Assembly (NCBI GenBank): GCA_903789635.1
Contig: CAIFEY010000006.1
Span: 16,058 to 80,057, forward strand
Source: an uncultured Eubacteriaceae bacterium
GTDB taxonomy: Bacteria; Bacillota; Clostridia; Peptostreptococcales; Anaerovoracaceae
Direction of reading: 5' to 3'
DNA: 64,000 nucleotides
The notes beneath the pieces are model-generated. The model ran no database searches, was not told the DNA's origin, and saw only the letters and a program-made list of their open reading frames with translations. Shown here piece after piece: positions 35,881-45,385 of this stretch (the first letter of the stretch is position 1; the number at the start of each line of letters is the position of its first letter). Both the position numbers and the translations under genes were made by a program.

Positions 35881-36990
35881 ATGGCAGACATGATCGAACA
35901 AAAATACACGGCGCAGGAGGCGGAGGACCGGCTGAAACGGCTGGACCCGCGGACGCTCGCGCTCATCGGGAAGCTGGAGGAGGAACACGCGCTGACGAAG
36001 GGCGAGTACGTGGAACTGCTCGGCGGGATGGGCGACGAGTCGGCGATTCTGCTGGCGGAGAAGGCGCGGCGGATCCGCGAGGAGATTTACGGGAAGGAAG
36101 TCTTTGTGCGCGGGATCATCGAGTTCAGCAACGTCTGTAAGAACGACTGCTACTACTGCGGGATCCGGAAAGATAATGACAAAGTAGAACGTTACCGGCT
36201 TACGGACGAGCAGATCATGGAATGCTGCGAGATCGGTCACGAGTCGGGATACCGCACGTTCGTGCTGCAGAGCGGCGAGGACGGCCACTACACGGACGAG
36301 GTGCTCGGGGATCTCGTGTCCCGGATCCACGATAAATACATTGACTGCGCGATCACGCTGTCGGTCGGGGAGAGGAGCCGCGAGAGCTACCAGTACCTGT
36401 ACGACGCGGGCGCGGACCGCTACCTGCTCCGCCACGAGACGGCGGACGAGGCGCACTACAACCGGCTGCACCCGGCCGAGATGAGCTGGAGGCACCGGAT
36501 GAACTGTCTGAGCGAGCTCCGCGAGATCGGCTACGACGTCGGCGCGGGGATGATGGTCGGTTCGCCGTACCAGACACCGGAGGACCTGGCCGAGGACCTG
36601 CTGTTCGTCGGCGAATTCAAGCCGGAGATGTGCGGCATCGGACCGTTCATCCCGCACCGCGACACGCCGTTCCGTGACAAGCCTTCCGGGACGCTGGAGC
36701 AGACGCTCTACCTGCTCTCGATCATCCGGCTGATCCACCCGCATGTTCTCTTGCCGTCCACCACCGCGCTCGGCACGATCGACCCGCTTGGCAGGGAGAA
36801 GGGCGTGCTCGCCGGCGCGAACGTCGTGATGCCGAACCTTTCGCCGGGCCAGACGCGCCGCCAGTACGAGCTCTACGACAACAAGATCTGCATGGACGAC
36901 GACGCCGTGCAGTGCCGGAGCTGCATGGATTTCCGCATGCGCTCGATCGGCTACGAGCTGGTCGTGGACCGCGGCGATTACCGCAGGTAG
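35881..36990 (+). CDS. hydE: [FeFe] hydrogenase maturase HydE (radical SAM)
   Basis: 369 residues from the ATG with GGAAGGAG upstream; the open frame back to 35761 is untranslated leader. The radical-SAM triad is in FSNVCKNDCYYCGI. Further HydE-type segments are TFVLQSGEDGHYTDE and AGMMVGSPYQTPEDLA, with a C-terminal CRSCMDFRM. HydE acts on a cysteine-bound iron precursor during assembly of the H-cluster binuclear centre. Followed by hydF after 93 bases. Confidence 0.93.
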   Translation: MADMIEQKYTAQEAEDRLKRLDPRTLALIGKLEEEHALTKGEYVELLGGMGDESAILLAEKARRIREEIYGKEVFVRGIIEFSNVCKNDCYYCGIRKDNDKVERYRLTDEQIMECCEIGHESGYRTFVLQSGEDGHYTDEVLGDLVSRIHDKYIDCAITLSVGERSRESYQYLYDAGADRYLLRHETADEAHYNRLHPAEMSWRHRMNCLSELREIGYDVGAGMMVGSPYQTPEDLAEDLLFVGEFKPEMCGIGPFIPHRDTPFRDKPSGTLEQTLYLLSIIRLIHPHVLLPSTTALGTIDPLGREKGVLAGANVVMPNLSPGQTRRQYELYDNKICMDDDAVQCRSCMDFRMRSIGYELVVDRGDYRR

Positions 36991-37083
36991 GCGCGGCACG
37001 AACCGTGCGGCGCGCGTATGCGGCGGTCCTCACGATGACGTTTGCCGCCGCCGCAAAAAACGAATTAATCACAGGGGGTTACT

Positions 37084-38370
37084 ATGGGTTTGAATGATAC
37101 ACAGTCCGCGGAGCGCGTGCACATCGGCTTCTTCGGGCGCAGAAACGTCGGAAAATCGAGTGTCGTGAACGCGGTGACGAACCAGGAGCTCGCGGTCGTG
37201 TCGGACGTCAAGGGGACGACGACAGACCCGGTCAGGAAGTCGATGGAGCTGCTGCCGCTCGGCCCGGTGCTGATCATCGACACGCCGGGATTCGACGACG
37301 AGGGCATGCTCGGCGAGAAGCGCGTGGAGAAGACGCGCCAGGTTATCCGCGAGACGGACATCGCGGTCCTCGTCGCGGACAGCACGGAGGGCCTGCAGGA
37401 TGCGGACTGGCAGCTGCTTGCCGAGTTCCGCGCGAACGGCGTGCCGTGCCTCATCGTCTGGAACAAGGCCGATCTGTTGGACGACGCGGAGCAGCGCCTC
37501 GCCTTAGGTGTCTTCCCTTGGACAAAGTCCACCGACGCCCAGAACCCAGCCGCCCCTGCCGCCCAGACCTCTGCAGTACGGACAGACGGCGCGGCCGCCA
37601 TTCAGGCCATCTACGTCAGCGCCCAGGATAAGAAAAACATCCAGGAACTGAAGGAGGCTATGGGCCGCCTGAAGAGGGGCGCCGCGGAGACGGTCGGTCT
37701 GCTCGACGGGCTGGTCAGCCGCGGCGACACGATCGTCCTCGTGATCCCGATCGACAAAGCCGCCCCTAAAGGCCGCCTGATCCTGCCCGAGCAGCAGACG
37801 ATCCGCGCGGGCCTGGACCTGGGCGTGTCGGTCATGGTGACCGGAAACGACCGCCTCGCGGAGACGCTGGCCTCGCTGAAGGAGCCGCCACAGCTCGTGA
37901 TCACGGACTCGCAGGCGTTCAAGCAGGTCGACGCGATCGTCCCGGAGGAGATCCCGATGACCTCGTTCTCGATCCTCTTCGCGCGCTACAAGGGCACGCT
38001 GAACCGCCAGCTCGTCGGCATCGCCCGCCTGAAGGGCCTCCCGGAAAACGCGAAGGTCCTGATCTCCGAGGGCTGCACCCACCACCGCCAGTGCGGCGAT
38101 ATCGGCACGGAGAAGATCCCAGCCCTGCTGAAAAAGTACGTGAAGCGCCCATTCACCTTCACGACCTCTTCCGGCAAAGGCTACCCGGACGATCTCACCG
38201 CCTACGACCTGATCATCCACTGCGGCGGCTGCATGCTGAACGAGAAGGAGATGCAGTACCGTGTCCGCCACGCAGACGAGCAGGGCGTTCCGATCACCAA
38301 CTACGGCGTCGCCCTCGCGGAGATGAACGGCATCCTGGACAGGGCGCTGGCGCCGCTGCACTTGAAATAG
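37084..38370 (+). CDS. hydF: [FeFe] hydrogenase maturation GTPase HydF
   Basis: 428 residues. N-terminal GTPase: P-loop GRRNVGKSS, switch KGTTTDP, DTPGFDDEG, NKAD. The C-terminal cluster-binding part has GCTHHRQCGDIG and CGGCMLNEKEMQYR, the expected HydF ligands. A short Ala/Thr/Gln-rich insert (STDAQNPAAPAAQTSAVRTD, about residues 150-172) interrupts the G domain after NKAD. HydF is the scaffold that delivers the binuclear iron unit to HydA. GGGGG precedes the ATG. Confidence 0.93.
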   Translation: MGLNDTQSAERVHIGFFGRRNVGKSSVVNAVTNQELAVVSDVKGTTTDPVRKSMELLPLGPVLIIDTPGFDDEGMLGEKRVEKTRQVIRETDIAVLVADSTEGLQDADWQLLAEFRANGVPCLIVWNKADLLDDAEQRLALGVFPWTKSTDAQNPAAPAAQTSAVRTDGAAAIQAIYVSAQDKKNIQELKEAMGRLKRGAAETVGLLDGLVSRGDTIVLVIPIDKAAPKGRLILPEQQTIRAGLDLGVSVMVTGNDRLAETLASLKEPPQLVITDSQAFKQVDAIVPEEIPMTSFSILFARYKGTLNRQLVGIARLKGLPENAKVLISEGCTHHRQCGDIGTEKIPALLKKYVKRPFTFTTSSGKGYPDDLTAYDLIIHCGGCMLNEKEMQYRVRHADEQGVPITNYGVALAEMNGILDRALAPLHLK

Positions 38371-38387
38371 AATAGAACAGAAACGAC

Positions 38388-38431
38388 GGGCCGCGGGAGA
38401 GCAGTGAGGATTCTCCGGCGGCCCTGTTTGT
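38388..38431 (+). terminator. hydF terminator
   Basis: GGGCCGC-GGGAGA pairs with TCTCC-GGCGGCCC, followed by TGTTTGT. Confidence 0.7.
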
Positions 38432-38660
38432 GCTGCGGCGGCGCGGAGGCTTGGCCGGAAGGGCGGCGGGCGGCGCTGTAAGGGGCACCGCCGCGAAATC
38501 GTTGGCCCGCCGCCCTGGATATAGAGATGAGGGCCGCCGGCGGAATACGCGCCGCTGAGGATGAGGTGGGGCGCCGCGGGGAGTGCACGAGGCTGACTGC
38601 AGGGATGCAGTCGCGGCAGCTGGCGTAATATCCTTTCTGCAGTCATGGTCTCTCTCGAGG

Positions 38661-39194
38661 TTTTGTCAAATTGTGAAGAATCCCGTTCTCGAAAATGTTA
38701 AAAATTTAATTATGTTATTGTGTGAAGATCCGCGATCTTCGAAACGGTTGCGTACAATCGGATAATCAATAATGAGTATCGACCTCAAAAATCGCTGTAA
38801 TCGAATAGTGTTTTTGAACATAGTTGCCATAGATTCCGGTATTTTAGCGCTGCGTTCAGATGTTGATCATGCAGCGATATCACCTGCGCTCTCTTGGCAT
38901 CGGGGTTGAGAGCGCAGACGTGTTTCACGGCATTTTTGTGTACATATAGGTGTACACGTCTTCATATTTCTCTTCCGGAAAAAATATGACAAAAGGTTTT
39001 TCGATTTCTTCATAAGATCAGCTTGATTTTCAATTGACAGAATCCATTTAGCCGTCCAAGCCCGCCGCGCCCGATCGCTGTAATTTGCGGGCGGTTTTTC
39101 CGGTAGAAGCCGTCCGAAAAATCGGCGCTTTGACCGTTATGCCATCGATTTTTCCAGTAACTGGTGCATGCAGTATACCGCGATTCTCCCCCGG
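38661..39194 (+). repeat. Long non-coding element R1, copy 2 (candidate structured RNA)
   Basis: Homologous to 17348-17900, same orientation. Hairpin 1 is longer here (CTGCGCTCTC/GAGAGCGCAG, 38884-38917). Hairpin 2 is GTGTAC-N8-GTACAC (38938-38957). The 3' end carries the GTATAC module (39154-39194). It lies between convergent hydF and the M24 peptidase gene, as copy 1 lies between convergent genes. Confidence 0.65.
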
Positions 39195-39237
39195 TGTTTT
39201 CATCCCCGGTATCCCGGAGGGGCTCGCTCCGGAAATG

Positions 39238-39268
39238 AAAAAGGACCGCGAAAATCACGGTCCTTTTT
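39238..39268. terminator. Perfect bidirectional terminator
   Basis: AAAAAGGACCG and CGGTCCTTTTT form an 11-bp inverted repeat around a 9-base loop. It ends the minus-strand M24 gene and isolates the R1 element. Confidence 0.85.
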
Positions 39269-39356
39269 CAGAAATTCGTTATTAATCATTGGTTGATCGA
39301 TGACAGCGGCCTGGTTAGAACTGCAGCACCGGGAGAAACTACAGTCTCGGCAGGAA

Positions 39357-40442
39357 CTACAGCTCAATCAGGTCGTGGGTGAAGTCGCTCGTCATGTTCT
39401 CGAAGCCGTCCTCGGTGATCAGGATCTGGTCCTCGATGCGGACGCCGCCCCAGCCTGGGATGTAGATGCCCGGCTCGATCGTGCGGACGTTGCCGACCGG
39501 GAACGGGGTCTCGTCGGTGATGGAGTCGAACGGGCCCTCGTGGACGAACAGGCCGATGCCGTGGCCGATGTTGTTGTACTCGTAGCCCTTGTACTTGGAG
39601 TCTTTCAGGACTTCCATCTGCGCGTTGTAGATGTCGCAGCCGCGGGTGCCGGCTTTGGTGATGGCGTTGCAGGCGTCGAACATCTTCTGTACTGTGGAGT
39701 AGACTTCCTTCTGCTCGGCGGTTGCCTTTCCGACGACGACGGTGCGGGTCATGTCGGACATGTAGCCGTGAACCTGGCAGCCGAAGTCCATCAGGACGAA
39801 GTCGCCGTATGCGACGGCCTTCTCGGACGGAACGCCGTGGAGCAGGGAGGTTCTCGCGCCGGAGATCAGGATGTTGCCGTAAGGCATGGTATCAGCCCCG
39901 TTCATGACCATGTAGAGGGAGAGCTTTGCCGCGAGCTCCTTCTCGGTGACGCCCGGCTGAATTTCCGGAAGCAGGTCCTCCAGTGCACGGCAGGAAATCT
40001 CGCAGGCCTGGCGCTGGTAGGCGATTTCCTCGGCGTTCTTCACCATTCTCATGTCGGAGATGATGTTGAAGGTCGGGACCTTCTCCGCCTCGACGATCTT
40101 GTCGAAGTCCATGAAGAAGTCGTAGGAGAAGTCATCTCCTTCGAATCCGACGTTCTTGCAGCCGTTCTTCTTCAGCAGGTCCTGGACGCTGTCCGCGACC
40201 GTTCTGCCCGGCAGGCGCCAGATCACAACCTCGTAGTCCGGGCACTCGAGCGCCGCGTCCTCGGTGTAGCGCAGGTCGGTGATGAAGAACTGCTTGCCGC
40301 TCTTGGTGAACAGCAGCCACTGTGCGCCGTCACTCGCGGTGAATCCGCTGATGTAACGGATGTTCGTCGGGCTGGAGATGAAGAAGGCGTCGAGATCCTT
40401 CTCCTTCATAAACGAAAAAACTTTCTCCTCGTTAGTCTGCAT
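39357..40442 (-). CDS. M24 family Xaa-Pro aminopeptidase
   Basis: 361 residues from the ATG at 40442 with GAGGAGGG upstream. N-terminal creatinase-like domain (FFISSPTNIRYISGFTASDG), then the pita-bread fold. Metal ligands: the Asp pair in MDFGCQVHGYMSDMTRT, His in NIGHGIGLFVHEGP, Glu in IEPGIYIPGWGG, and Glu in VRIEDQILIT. It removes N-terminal residues preceding proline from peptides in the cytoplasm. Single gene. Confidence 0.92.
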   Translation of the reverse strand: MQTNEEKVFSFMKEKDLDAFFISSPTNIRYISGFTASDGAQWLLFTKSGKQFFITDLRYTEDAALECPDYEVVIWRLPGRTVADSVQDLLKKNGCKNVGFEGDDFSYDFFMDFDKIVEAEKVPTFNIISDMRMVKNAEEIAYQRQACEISCRALEDLLPEIQPGVTEKELAAKLSLYMVMNGADTMPYGNILISGARTSLLHGVPSEKAVAYGDFVLMDFGCQVHGYMSDMTRTVVVGKATAEQKEVYSTVQKMFDACNAITKAGTRGCDIYNAQMEVLKDSKYKGYEYNNIGHGIGLFVHEGPFDSITDETPFPVGNVRTIEPGIYIPGWGGVRIEDQILITEDGFENMTSDFTHDLIEL

Positions 40443-40861
40443 GGTAATCCCTCCTCTACAGATTTCAATCAAAAATGCAATATTTTGCATGGTAATCATC
40501 TTCATGGCCGGCGTCCGCCGCTTCCTCTGCGACAAAGTTCACCCGCCCAGTTCGGGCAGGCTGATCTGCTGCATTTCTGTTATTTTTCGGCTGCTTTTCG
40601 GACGTCAAAGCGGCCGGGCATGGCCGTTCCGAATCGATTTCGGAACTGTGGACCGCGGTCTATACCGAGGTCTACCACCGAATAAAGTATACCTATGTCT
40701 GCGTATTCTGTCAATAAATTGTCATTCTTTACCGGGGTGAAGGGAGGCCGCCGGACGGAAAACGAGGTGCGAGGCAGCGGCGCCGAAATTCCGGGCGCAT
40801 CGGCAAATGGGAGGGGCGCCGGTGCGGCGGCCCTCCGGAAATCCGCGGCGGGCGGCAGAGA

Positions 40862-40916
40862 AAAGGGCCGCGGGGAAATGTGTCATGAAACGGACAGTCA
40901 CTTCCCGCGGCCCCGG
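40862..40916 (-). terminator. yitT terminator
   Basis: On the minus strand GGGCCGCGGGAA pairs with TTCCCCGCGGCCC across a long loop, then TTTTCT. The 40443-41040 gap otherwise holds repeats and no gene. Confidence 0.65.
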
Positions 40917-40966
40917 TGGAACCATGGATATGTATATTTTGCCGAATCCGCAGAACGCGAGGCTGG

Positions 40967-41040
40967 CGCCGCACCCGGAAGCCGCCGGACTGTCGCCGCA
41001 CCCGGAAGCCGCCGGACTGTCGCCGCGCCCGACAGAAGAA
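40967..41040. repeat. 27-bp tandem repeat immediately after yitT
   Basis: Three units start CGCCGC at 40967, 40994 and 41021; the first two are near-identical and the third is partial. It abuts the stop codon of the minus-strand gene at 41041. Confidence 0.7.
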
Positions 41041-41988
41041 TCACTGCTGCTTCCTGCCGGTGCGGTCGAGGTGCTGCTGCAGGTAGTCGTCCTTGAACTC
41101 GTCGACGATCGTGAAGCCGCGGCCGTTGACCTCCTGGACGATGCTGATCGTGATGAAGGCGGTCGGGTCGATCCGCAGGATCAGGCGCTTGACAGTATTC
41201 ATGCTGCTCAGGGTCGTGACGCTCTGGATCATCTCTATCTCCTGCTTCAGCATGCCGGAACGGCCTTTCAGCAGGGTCGCGCCGATGCCCAGGGCGAGGA
41301 GCTCGTCGAGGACGGCCTCGGTCTCGGAAGAGTAGATCTGGAACTGTACGAGCCCGGTGCCCATCAGGAAGATCCGCTGGGAGACGATGGAGTAGAGGAA
41401 GACGACGAGGATCGCGAGGACCAGGTCGGTCAGGGTCGCATTGAAGAACTGGAGGATCAGGATCACGGAGTCCTGGATGTACATGACCGGCGCGAGCTTG
41501 GTGCCGATTTTCTTGTGAAGGATCAGCGGGACGACGTCGCTTCCGCCCATGCTGCGGCCGGCGCGCAGGATGATGCCGATTCCGATGCCCATCAGCGTGC
41601 CGCCGGCGATCGCCGCGACGATCGGGTCGTCGACCAGGTGGGCGTCCAGGAAGCCCATTTTAGTGAACAGGGCGAGGAAGAACGGGTAGCTCAGGCTCCC
41701 GAGGACGATCGAGGCCGCGTACTGCTTGCCGAGCGCAAAGAATGCGGCAGCCAGCAGGACGAGGTTGAAGAACAGAACCGCGGCGGACAGCGGGATTACG
41801 GGGATGAAGTGGTTCACAATCGCGCCGAGGCCGGTCGATCCGCCGATCATGATGCCGTACGGAAGTGCGAAGGTGATCATCGCGAAGGTGGTGACGGCGA
41901 CGCCGAGCAGGACGACCGCGTTGGTCCACAGCTCGTGGACGACCAGGTCCTTGGTGGTTCTTTTTCCGGTTTTTTGGCTCTTTCCCAT
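41041..41988 (-). CDS. YitT family membrane protein (DUF161 plus DUF2179)
   Basis: 315 residues from the ATG at 41988 with GGAGGAAC upstream. Five to six membrane helices in two DUF161-type halves (FALPYGIMIGGSTGLGAIVN and MGIGIGIILRAGRSMGGSDV), then a cytoplasmic DUF2179 domain of about 90 residues (LALGIGATLLKGRSGML). The family is widespread in Firmicutes; transport function is suspected but unproven. Confidence 0.88.
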   Translation of the reverse strand: MGKSQKTGKRTTKDLVVHELWTNAVVLLGVAVTTFAMITFALPYGIMIGGSTGLGAIVNHFIPVIPLSAAVLFFNLVLLAAAFFALGKQYAASIVLGSLSYPFFLALFTKMGFLDAHLVDDPIVAAIAGGTLMGIGIGIILRAGRSMGGSDVVPLILHKKIGTKLAPVMYIQDSVILILQFFNATLTDLVLAILVVFLYSIVSQRIFLMGTGLVQFQIYSSETEAVLDELLALGIGATLLKGRSGMLKQEIEMIQSVTTLSSMNTVKRLILRIDPTAFITISIVQEVNGRGFTIVDEFKDDYLQQHLDRTGRKQQ

Positions 41989-42111
41989 GTCTGTTCCTCC
42001 AGATGTGCAGCTGCGCGAATATTCCGAGGTTTGTGGGCGCGCCGACGCGCGGCCGACACGCCTGCCCGCGGAAGTATCATGCATATTAATCTTCATCGTA
42101 ATATAATCGCA

Positions 42112-42157
42112 ATCGATTAATCGATAAATATTATACACTGCGAACAGACTTATTGAA
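42112..42157 (-). promoter_or_regulatory. yitT promoter with a palindromic operator
   Basis: On the minus strand TTCAAT (42152-42157), 16 bases, TATAAT (42130-42135). The perfect 14-bp palindrome ATCGATTAATCGAT (42112-42125) covers the expected start site, a typical repressor position. Three GATATC sites lie upstream near 42170-42198. Confidence 0.55.
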
Positions 42158-42323
42158 AGAAAGCATACACGATATCTGTAAGATATCCGAGAGATATCGA
42201 TAATTCGAATTCGTGGCAGACGAGAGGGGCTGTGAAAAATGCAGGGCCGATTTTACAGCCCCTCTCCATACGCTGGAATCACAACGGCGAGATTACGACT
42301 GCGGATTCCAGTTCCCGGATAAA

Positions 42324-42774
42324 CGGGGTATGGCGCGCTACAGTTGGGAATTTAGTCCATTCACTGGCCATTTTCCAAACGATCCAAAAAAAATTGGGGA
42401 AAACGGCGCCAAAATCCTGTATTTTCCAACAGCTAAGCGAAGTCAGCGGGCGCCTCCGTCACTGCCGCAGATCACCGTCATCCATTTGACCAGTGCGCCC
42501 GCAATAATTGACTGCACCGCCGCCGTAATTCTGGACAGACTGCACAATTCGCCGCACAACATCGTCGCGTTGTCGTCCATTTTTCAGCGACGGCGGCGGT
42601 GCTTCCATCATCCATCGATGACCATCGCGCCATACATACCCCTACAGGGTATATCAACCCTGAATTCCGTCGCAGCCGACCTGGGAATTTGAGCTTATCG
42701 GCGCCAATTTTCCCAAATTTCCGGCGGCGCCTGGGAAAACAGAGAATTATCTTGGAAATTCCCAGATTTCCGTG
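42324..42774 (-). repeat. Long non-coding element R2, copy B
   Basis: The reverse complement is homologous to 23434-23882, including the central ATACCC-N5-GGGTAT palindrome (42636-42652). A 159-codon plus-strand frame crosses it, but copy A has stops in the matching frame, so coding is not supported. It lies 12 bases past the end of the M1 peptidase gene. A strong GAGAGGGGCTGT/ACAGCCCCTCTC inverted repeat lies just outside (42220-42264). Confidence 0.65.
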
Positions 42775-42785
42775 AAGAACCATTT

Positions 42786-44509
42786 TTATTTTACGAACAG
42801 TTTGATGATCGCGTTGACCTTCTCCGCGTTGTCGTGCCTGCGGATGACGTTGACGAAGTCCTCCGTCGTCGCCTGCTTCATGCTGTAGGTCTCGTAGTAG
42901 TCGTGCAGGGCGCTGTGGAACGCGTCCGCGCCCATCGCGAGGTACAGGTAGCCCATGAAGCGGCAGCCGTAGTCGTACGGGATCAGGGAGGTGACCTGGT
43001 CCTTCGGATACTTATTCACCGGGACGTTGACGTAGGTCTTCTTCCCGGACTTCAGCTGCTTCTTCATCTCTTTTCGGATGTCGGTGAAGTACTCCTTTCT
43101 CAGCCGGGCGGTTTTCCCTGGGGTCTTCTCGATTTTGTCGACAAGGGCGCTGCTGGAGCTGTCGGCGAGCTTGAACTCGACGGTCTCGAGGAAGCTGACC
43201 GGGCCCTCGTCGAGCCAGGCTTCTGCATATTCGTCGCTTCCGACCGCCGCGTAGAACCACTGGTGGGCGATCTCGTGCGTGACATTGCTCCGGAGGGAGT
43301 CAAAGTTGCACTGGGACTGCTTCTTCGCGTAGTACTCGAGGTTGCCGTTGATCATGGCGAGGCCGGGGTACTCCATGCCGCCGAACCCGAATCCGAACAG
43401 GCACTCGACGAGGTCGAGCTCGTCGTAGGCGTACGGGCCGATGTTCTTTGTATACAGGTCGAGGCTCTCGTTTGCAACTGATTTGCAGACCTTGTTGTAG
43501 AGTTTCATGTACTTGCTCTTCTTATATCTGCCCGGGAAGTAGTAATTATTTACCCGGGTCCCGTTGAACGTCCAGCTCTGCTTCTTGTACGCGTCGCTGG
43601 CGCAGATCGCCATCTCGCGGACGTTGGCTGCGTGGATTTTCGTGATTCCGTCCTCGGTCGAGCTTTTTCCGACCGCGGCGACGGTGTAGCTCTTCGGTGC
43701 GCGGAAGGTGATGTCGTAGTCGGAGACCGCGCTGTTTCGGTTCTCGCCGTCGTCGTAGTATGGGTGGTAATTCCACTTTCCGCCGCGGTAATCGCTCAGG
43801 TACGGGAAGCAGAACGACAGGTTGTAGAGCGTCTTTCCGCCCGCGAGCCTAGTGTATCCGAACCTGTCCTCGCGCTTAGGCACGGACGTCGTGACCTTCA
43901 CCGTGACGTCGATGGACTGCCCCGGCGCCAGCCTGCTGTCTCCGAGGTCGACGAACAGGTCGCTCGGATCCTTTCCCGGCTTATAGGACAAAGCCTTCCC
44001 GCCCGCAGAAATACCGCGGATGCTGGTCTTCGCGTTCTTCTTCACGTCGAACTTGTAATATTTCCGGTCGTATTTCAGGTAGCCGTACGCGGTGTTGACG
44101 ATGCAGAGCCTGGAAACCTCGCCGTCTGTGTTGTTGACGACGTGCATGGTCACGGATTCCGTGAGCTGATGTTTCTTCGTGTTCAGCGAGGCGTCGATCG
44201 TGTAGTGGTCGGCCTTGATCAGCGGGTCGGTGCTCGCGATTGTTGAAGCCGAGTCCGTCGCGGTACGTTCAGACGTTGACGCTGCCGTGCCGCCTTCAGA
44301 TATTGAAGCTGCGGCCGCCATTGTTGTTTAGAACTGCCGGCCGTGTCCGCAAAGGCGGAAGCCGGAAACAGCAGCAGGCCGGCGGCGAGTGCGGTGGCCA
44401 GCAGGACGGAGATCGCCCTGCTGGTTGATTTTGTCCGGAACCTCCCCGCAGACTTCTGGTCATTCCCTGTAAATTTCATATCCCCTCTGATTTTCAAAAA
44501 ACTTTTCAT
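42786..44509 (-). pseudogene. Secreted M1 family zinc metallopeptidase, frameshifted after the signal peptide
   Basis: From the ATG at 44509 (AAAGGAG upstream) the frame encodes a signal peptide (SRAISVLLATALAAGLLLFP, cleavage near ASAFA) but then leaves the protein frame. The peptidase continues in another frame from about 44321: an N-terminal M1-like beta domain, FGFGGMEYPGL (GxMEN-like), the zinc site HEIAHQW with the third ligand Glu in EAWLDEG 18 residues on, and an intact C-terminus. One base gained or two lost around the AACAACAA stretch (44321-44330) would restore a full-length secreted enzyme. The internal ATG at 44321 has no ribosome site and would lack the signal peptide. A mutation, phase switch or sequencing error are all possible. 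Confidence 0.75.
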
Positions 44510-44696
44510 AATACTCCTTTGCGTCAAAGTTCGGCGGCTGCCGCGATGATATCTATTGTGATATTTCAATGATGCTATTGATAGGATATTTCTGCACACT
44601 CATTATATTTCAATGTTCCTGGGAGATGGCGGTTCTGAATTGAAAATAAGAATTGTTAAGGTTATGTTAAAAAAGTATCGCATTGGCCTATGCGCA

Positions 44697-44705
44697 TGCT
44701 ATAAT
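44697..44705 (+). promoter_or_regulatory. Extended -10 promoter of the nitrogenase-like/hyp block
   Basis: TGCTATAAT is an extended -10 element with the exact TATAAT (44700-44705); the -35 is weak. It is the only good promoter before the TM1266-nifH-like genes and gives a leader of about 320 bases. Confidence 0.6.
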
Positions 44706-44854
44706 GAAGCACGGAACCTGACTGTAAAGCGGCAAATTCTGAGCGGGAAGGGATACAACACTGGGTGCATATGGACGGAAGCGGATCATTCGAAACGGAG
44801 AATTTCGGAGTCGGATTCGAACGGCACGCAGCACCTGAAAATGATGAGAATCTG

Positions 44855-44911
44855 CTCTCACTGCCGCTCCTGCAGGATTTTCTGCAGGGTCAGCAGTGGG
44901 AGTTTTTGTTT
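44855..44911 (+). terminator. Intrinsic terminator inside the leader (attenuator)
   Basis: CTCTCACTGC pairs with GCAGTGGGAG (one G-U), an internal loop follows, then CCTGCAG pairs with CTGCAGG around GATTTT, and TTTTTGTTT ends it. It lies between the promoter and the first gene (45035). GAGCGG near 44742 is complementary to CCGCTC in the internal loop, so an antiterminator pairing is possible. Confidence 0.7.
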
Positions 44912-45034
44912 GATATTCCGAAATGCGCCGAAATGCGTCGAAACGCGAAAACGCGGAACGAAAACGCAAGGATGCAGGGAATCGCTTCGGAAGATGGGGC
45001 CGCGCGGATTCAAGCGCAGAAAGGCAGGGTAACA

Positions 45035-45289
45035 ATGGAAGACAGCAAGAGACTGGGCATCGTCGGAGTCGTCGTTTCGGATCTGGCTTTTGCCGAACAG
45101 GTCAACGACGTGATTCACGAGCACAGCGGCATCGTCGTCGCGAGAATGGGCATCCCGTATAAGGACAGGAACGTCTCGGTGATCTCCCTCCTGGTCGACG
45201 GTGAGCAGGACGAGATCAATGCGCTGACGGGCGAACTCGGAAAGATCAAGGATGTCAGTGCCAAGGCGATGCTGAATAAGATCAAATAA
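45035..45289 (+). CDS. TM1266-type iron-only hydrogenase system regulator (ACT-like)
   Basis: 84 residues, the normal family size, from the ATG after GGCAGGG; the frame is open upstream through the attenuator but is not translated by this reading. GIVGVVVSDLAFAEQVNDVI, RMGIPYKDRNVSVISLLVDG and INALTGELGKIKDVSAK match the TM1266 family, usually found beside hydE/hydF. It has an ACT/NikR-C-like fold without a DNA-binding domain. Here it heads the nitrogenase-like operon rather than the hydrogenase genes. Confidence 0.85.
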   Translation: MEDSKRLGIVGVVVSDLAFAEQVNDVIHEHSGIVVARMGIPYKDRNVSVISLLVDGEQDEINALTGELGKIKDVSAKAMLNKIK

Positions 45290-45385
45290 GGAAAGTGTGG
45301 CGTGCGGGTGCTTTTTTGCCGCGAAGGAGCGGGAAGGGGCGTCCGCAGCTGACGAATACGGCGGAAAACGGAGGAGGAGAAGAAT

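Noticed and set aside
42213..42692. 159-codon frame as a real gene
   Set aside because: It lies within repeat R2 copy B; the other copy has stops in the matching frame, and no ribosome site is seen.
44321..44509. Programmed frameshift in the M1 peptidase
   Set aside because: No slippery heptamer with a downstream pseudoknot is evident at the junction; a simple indel explains it better.
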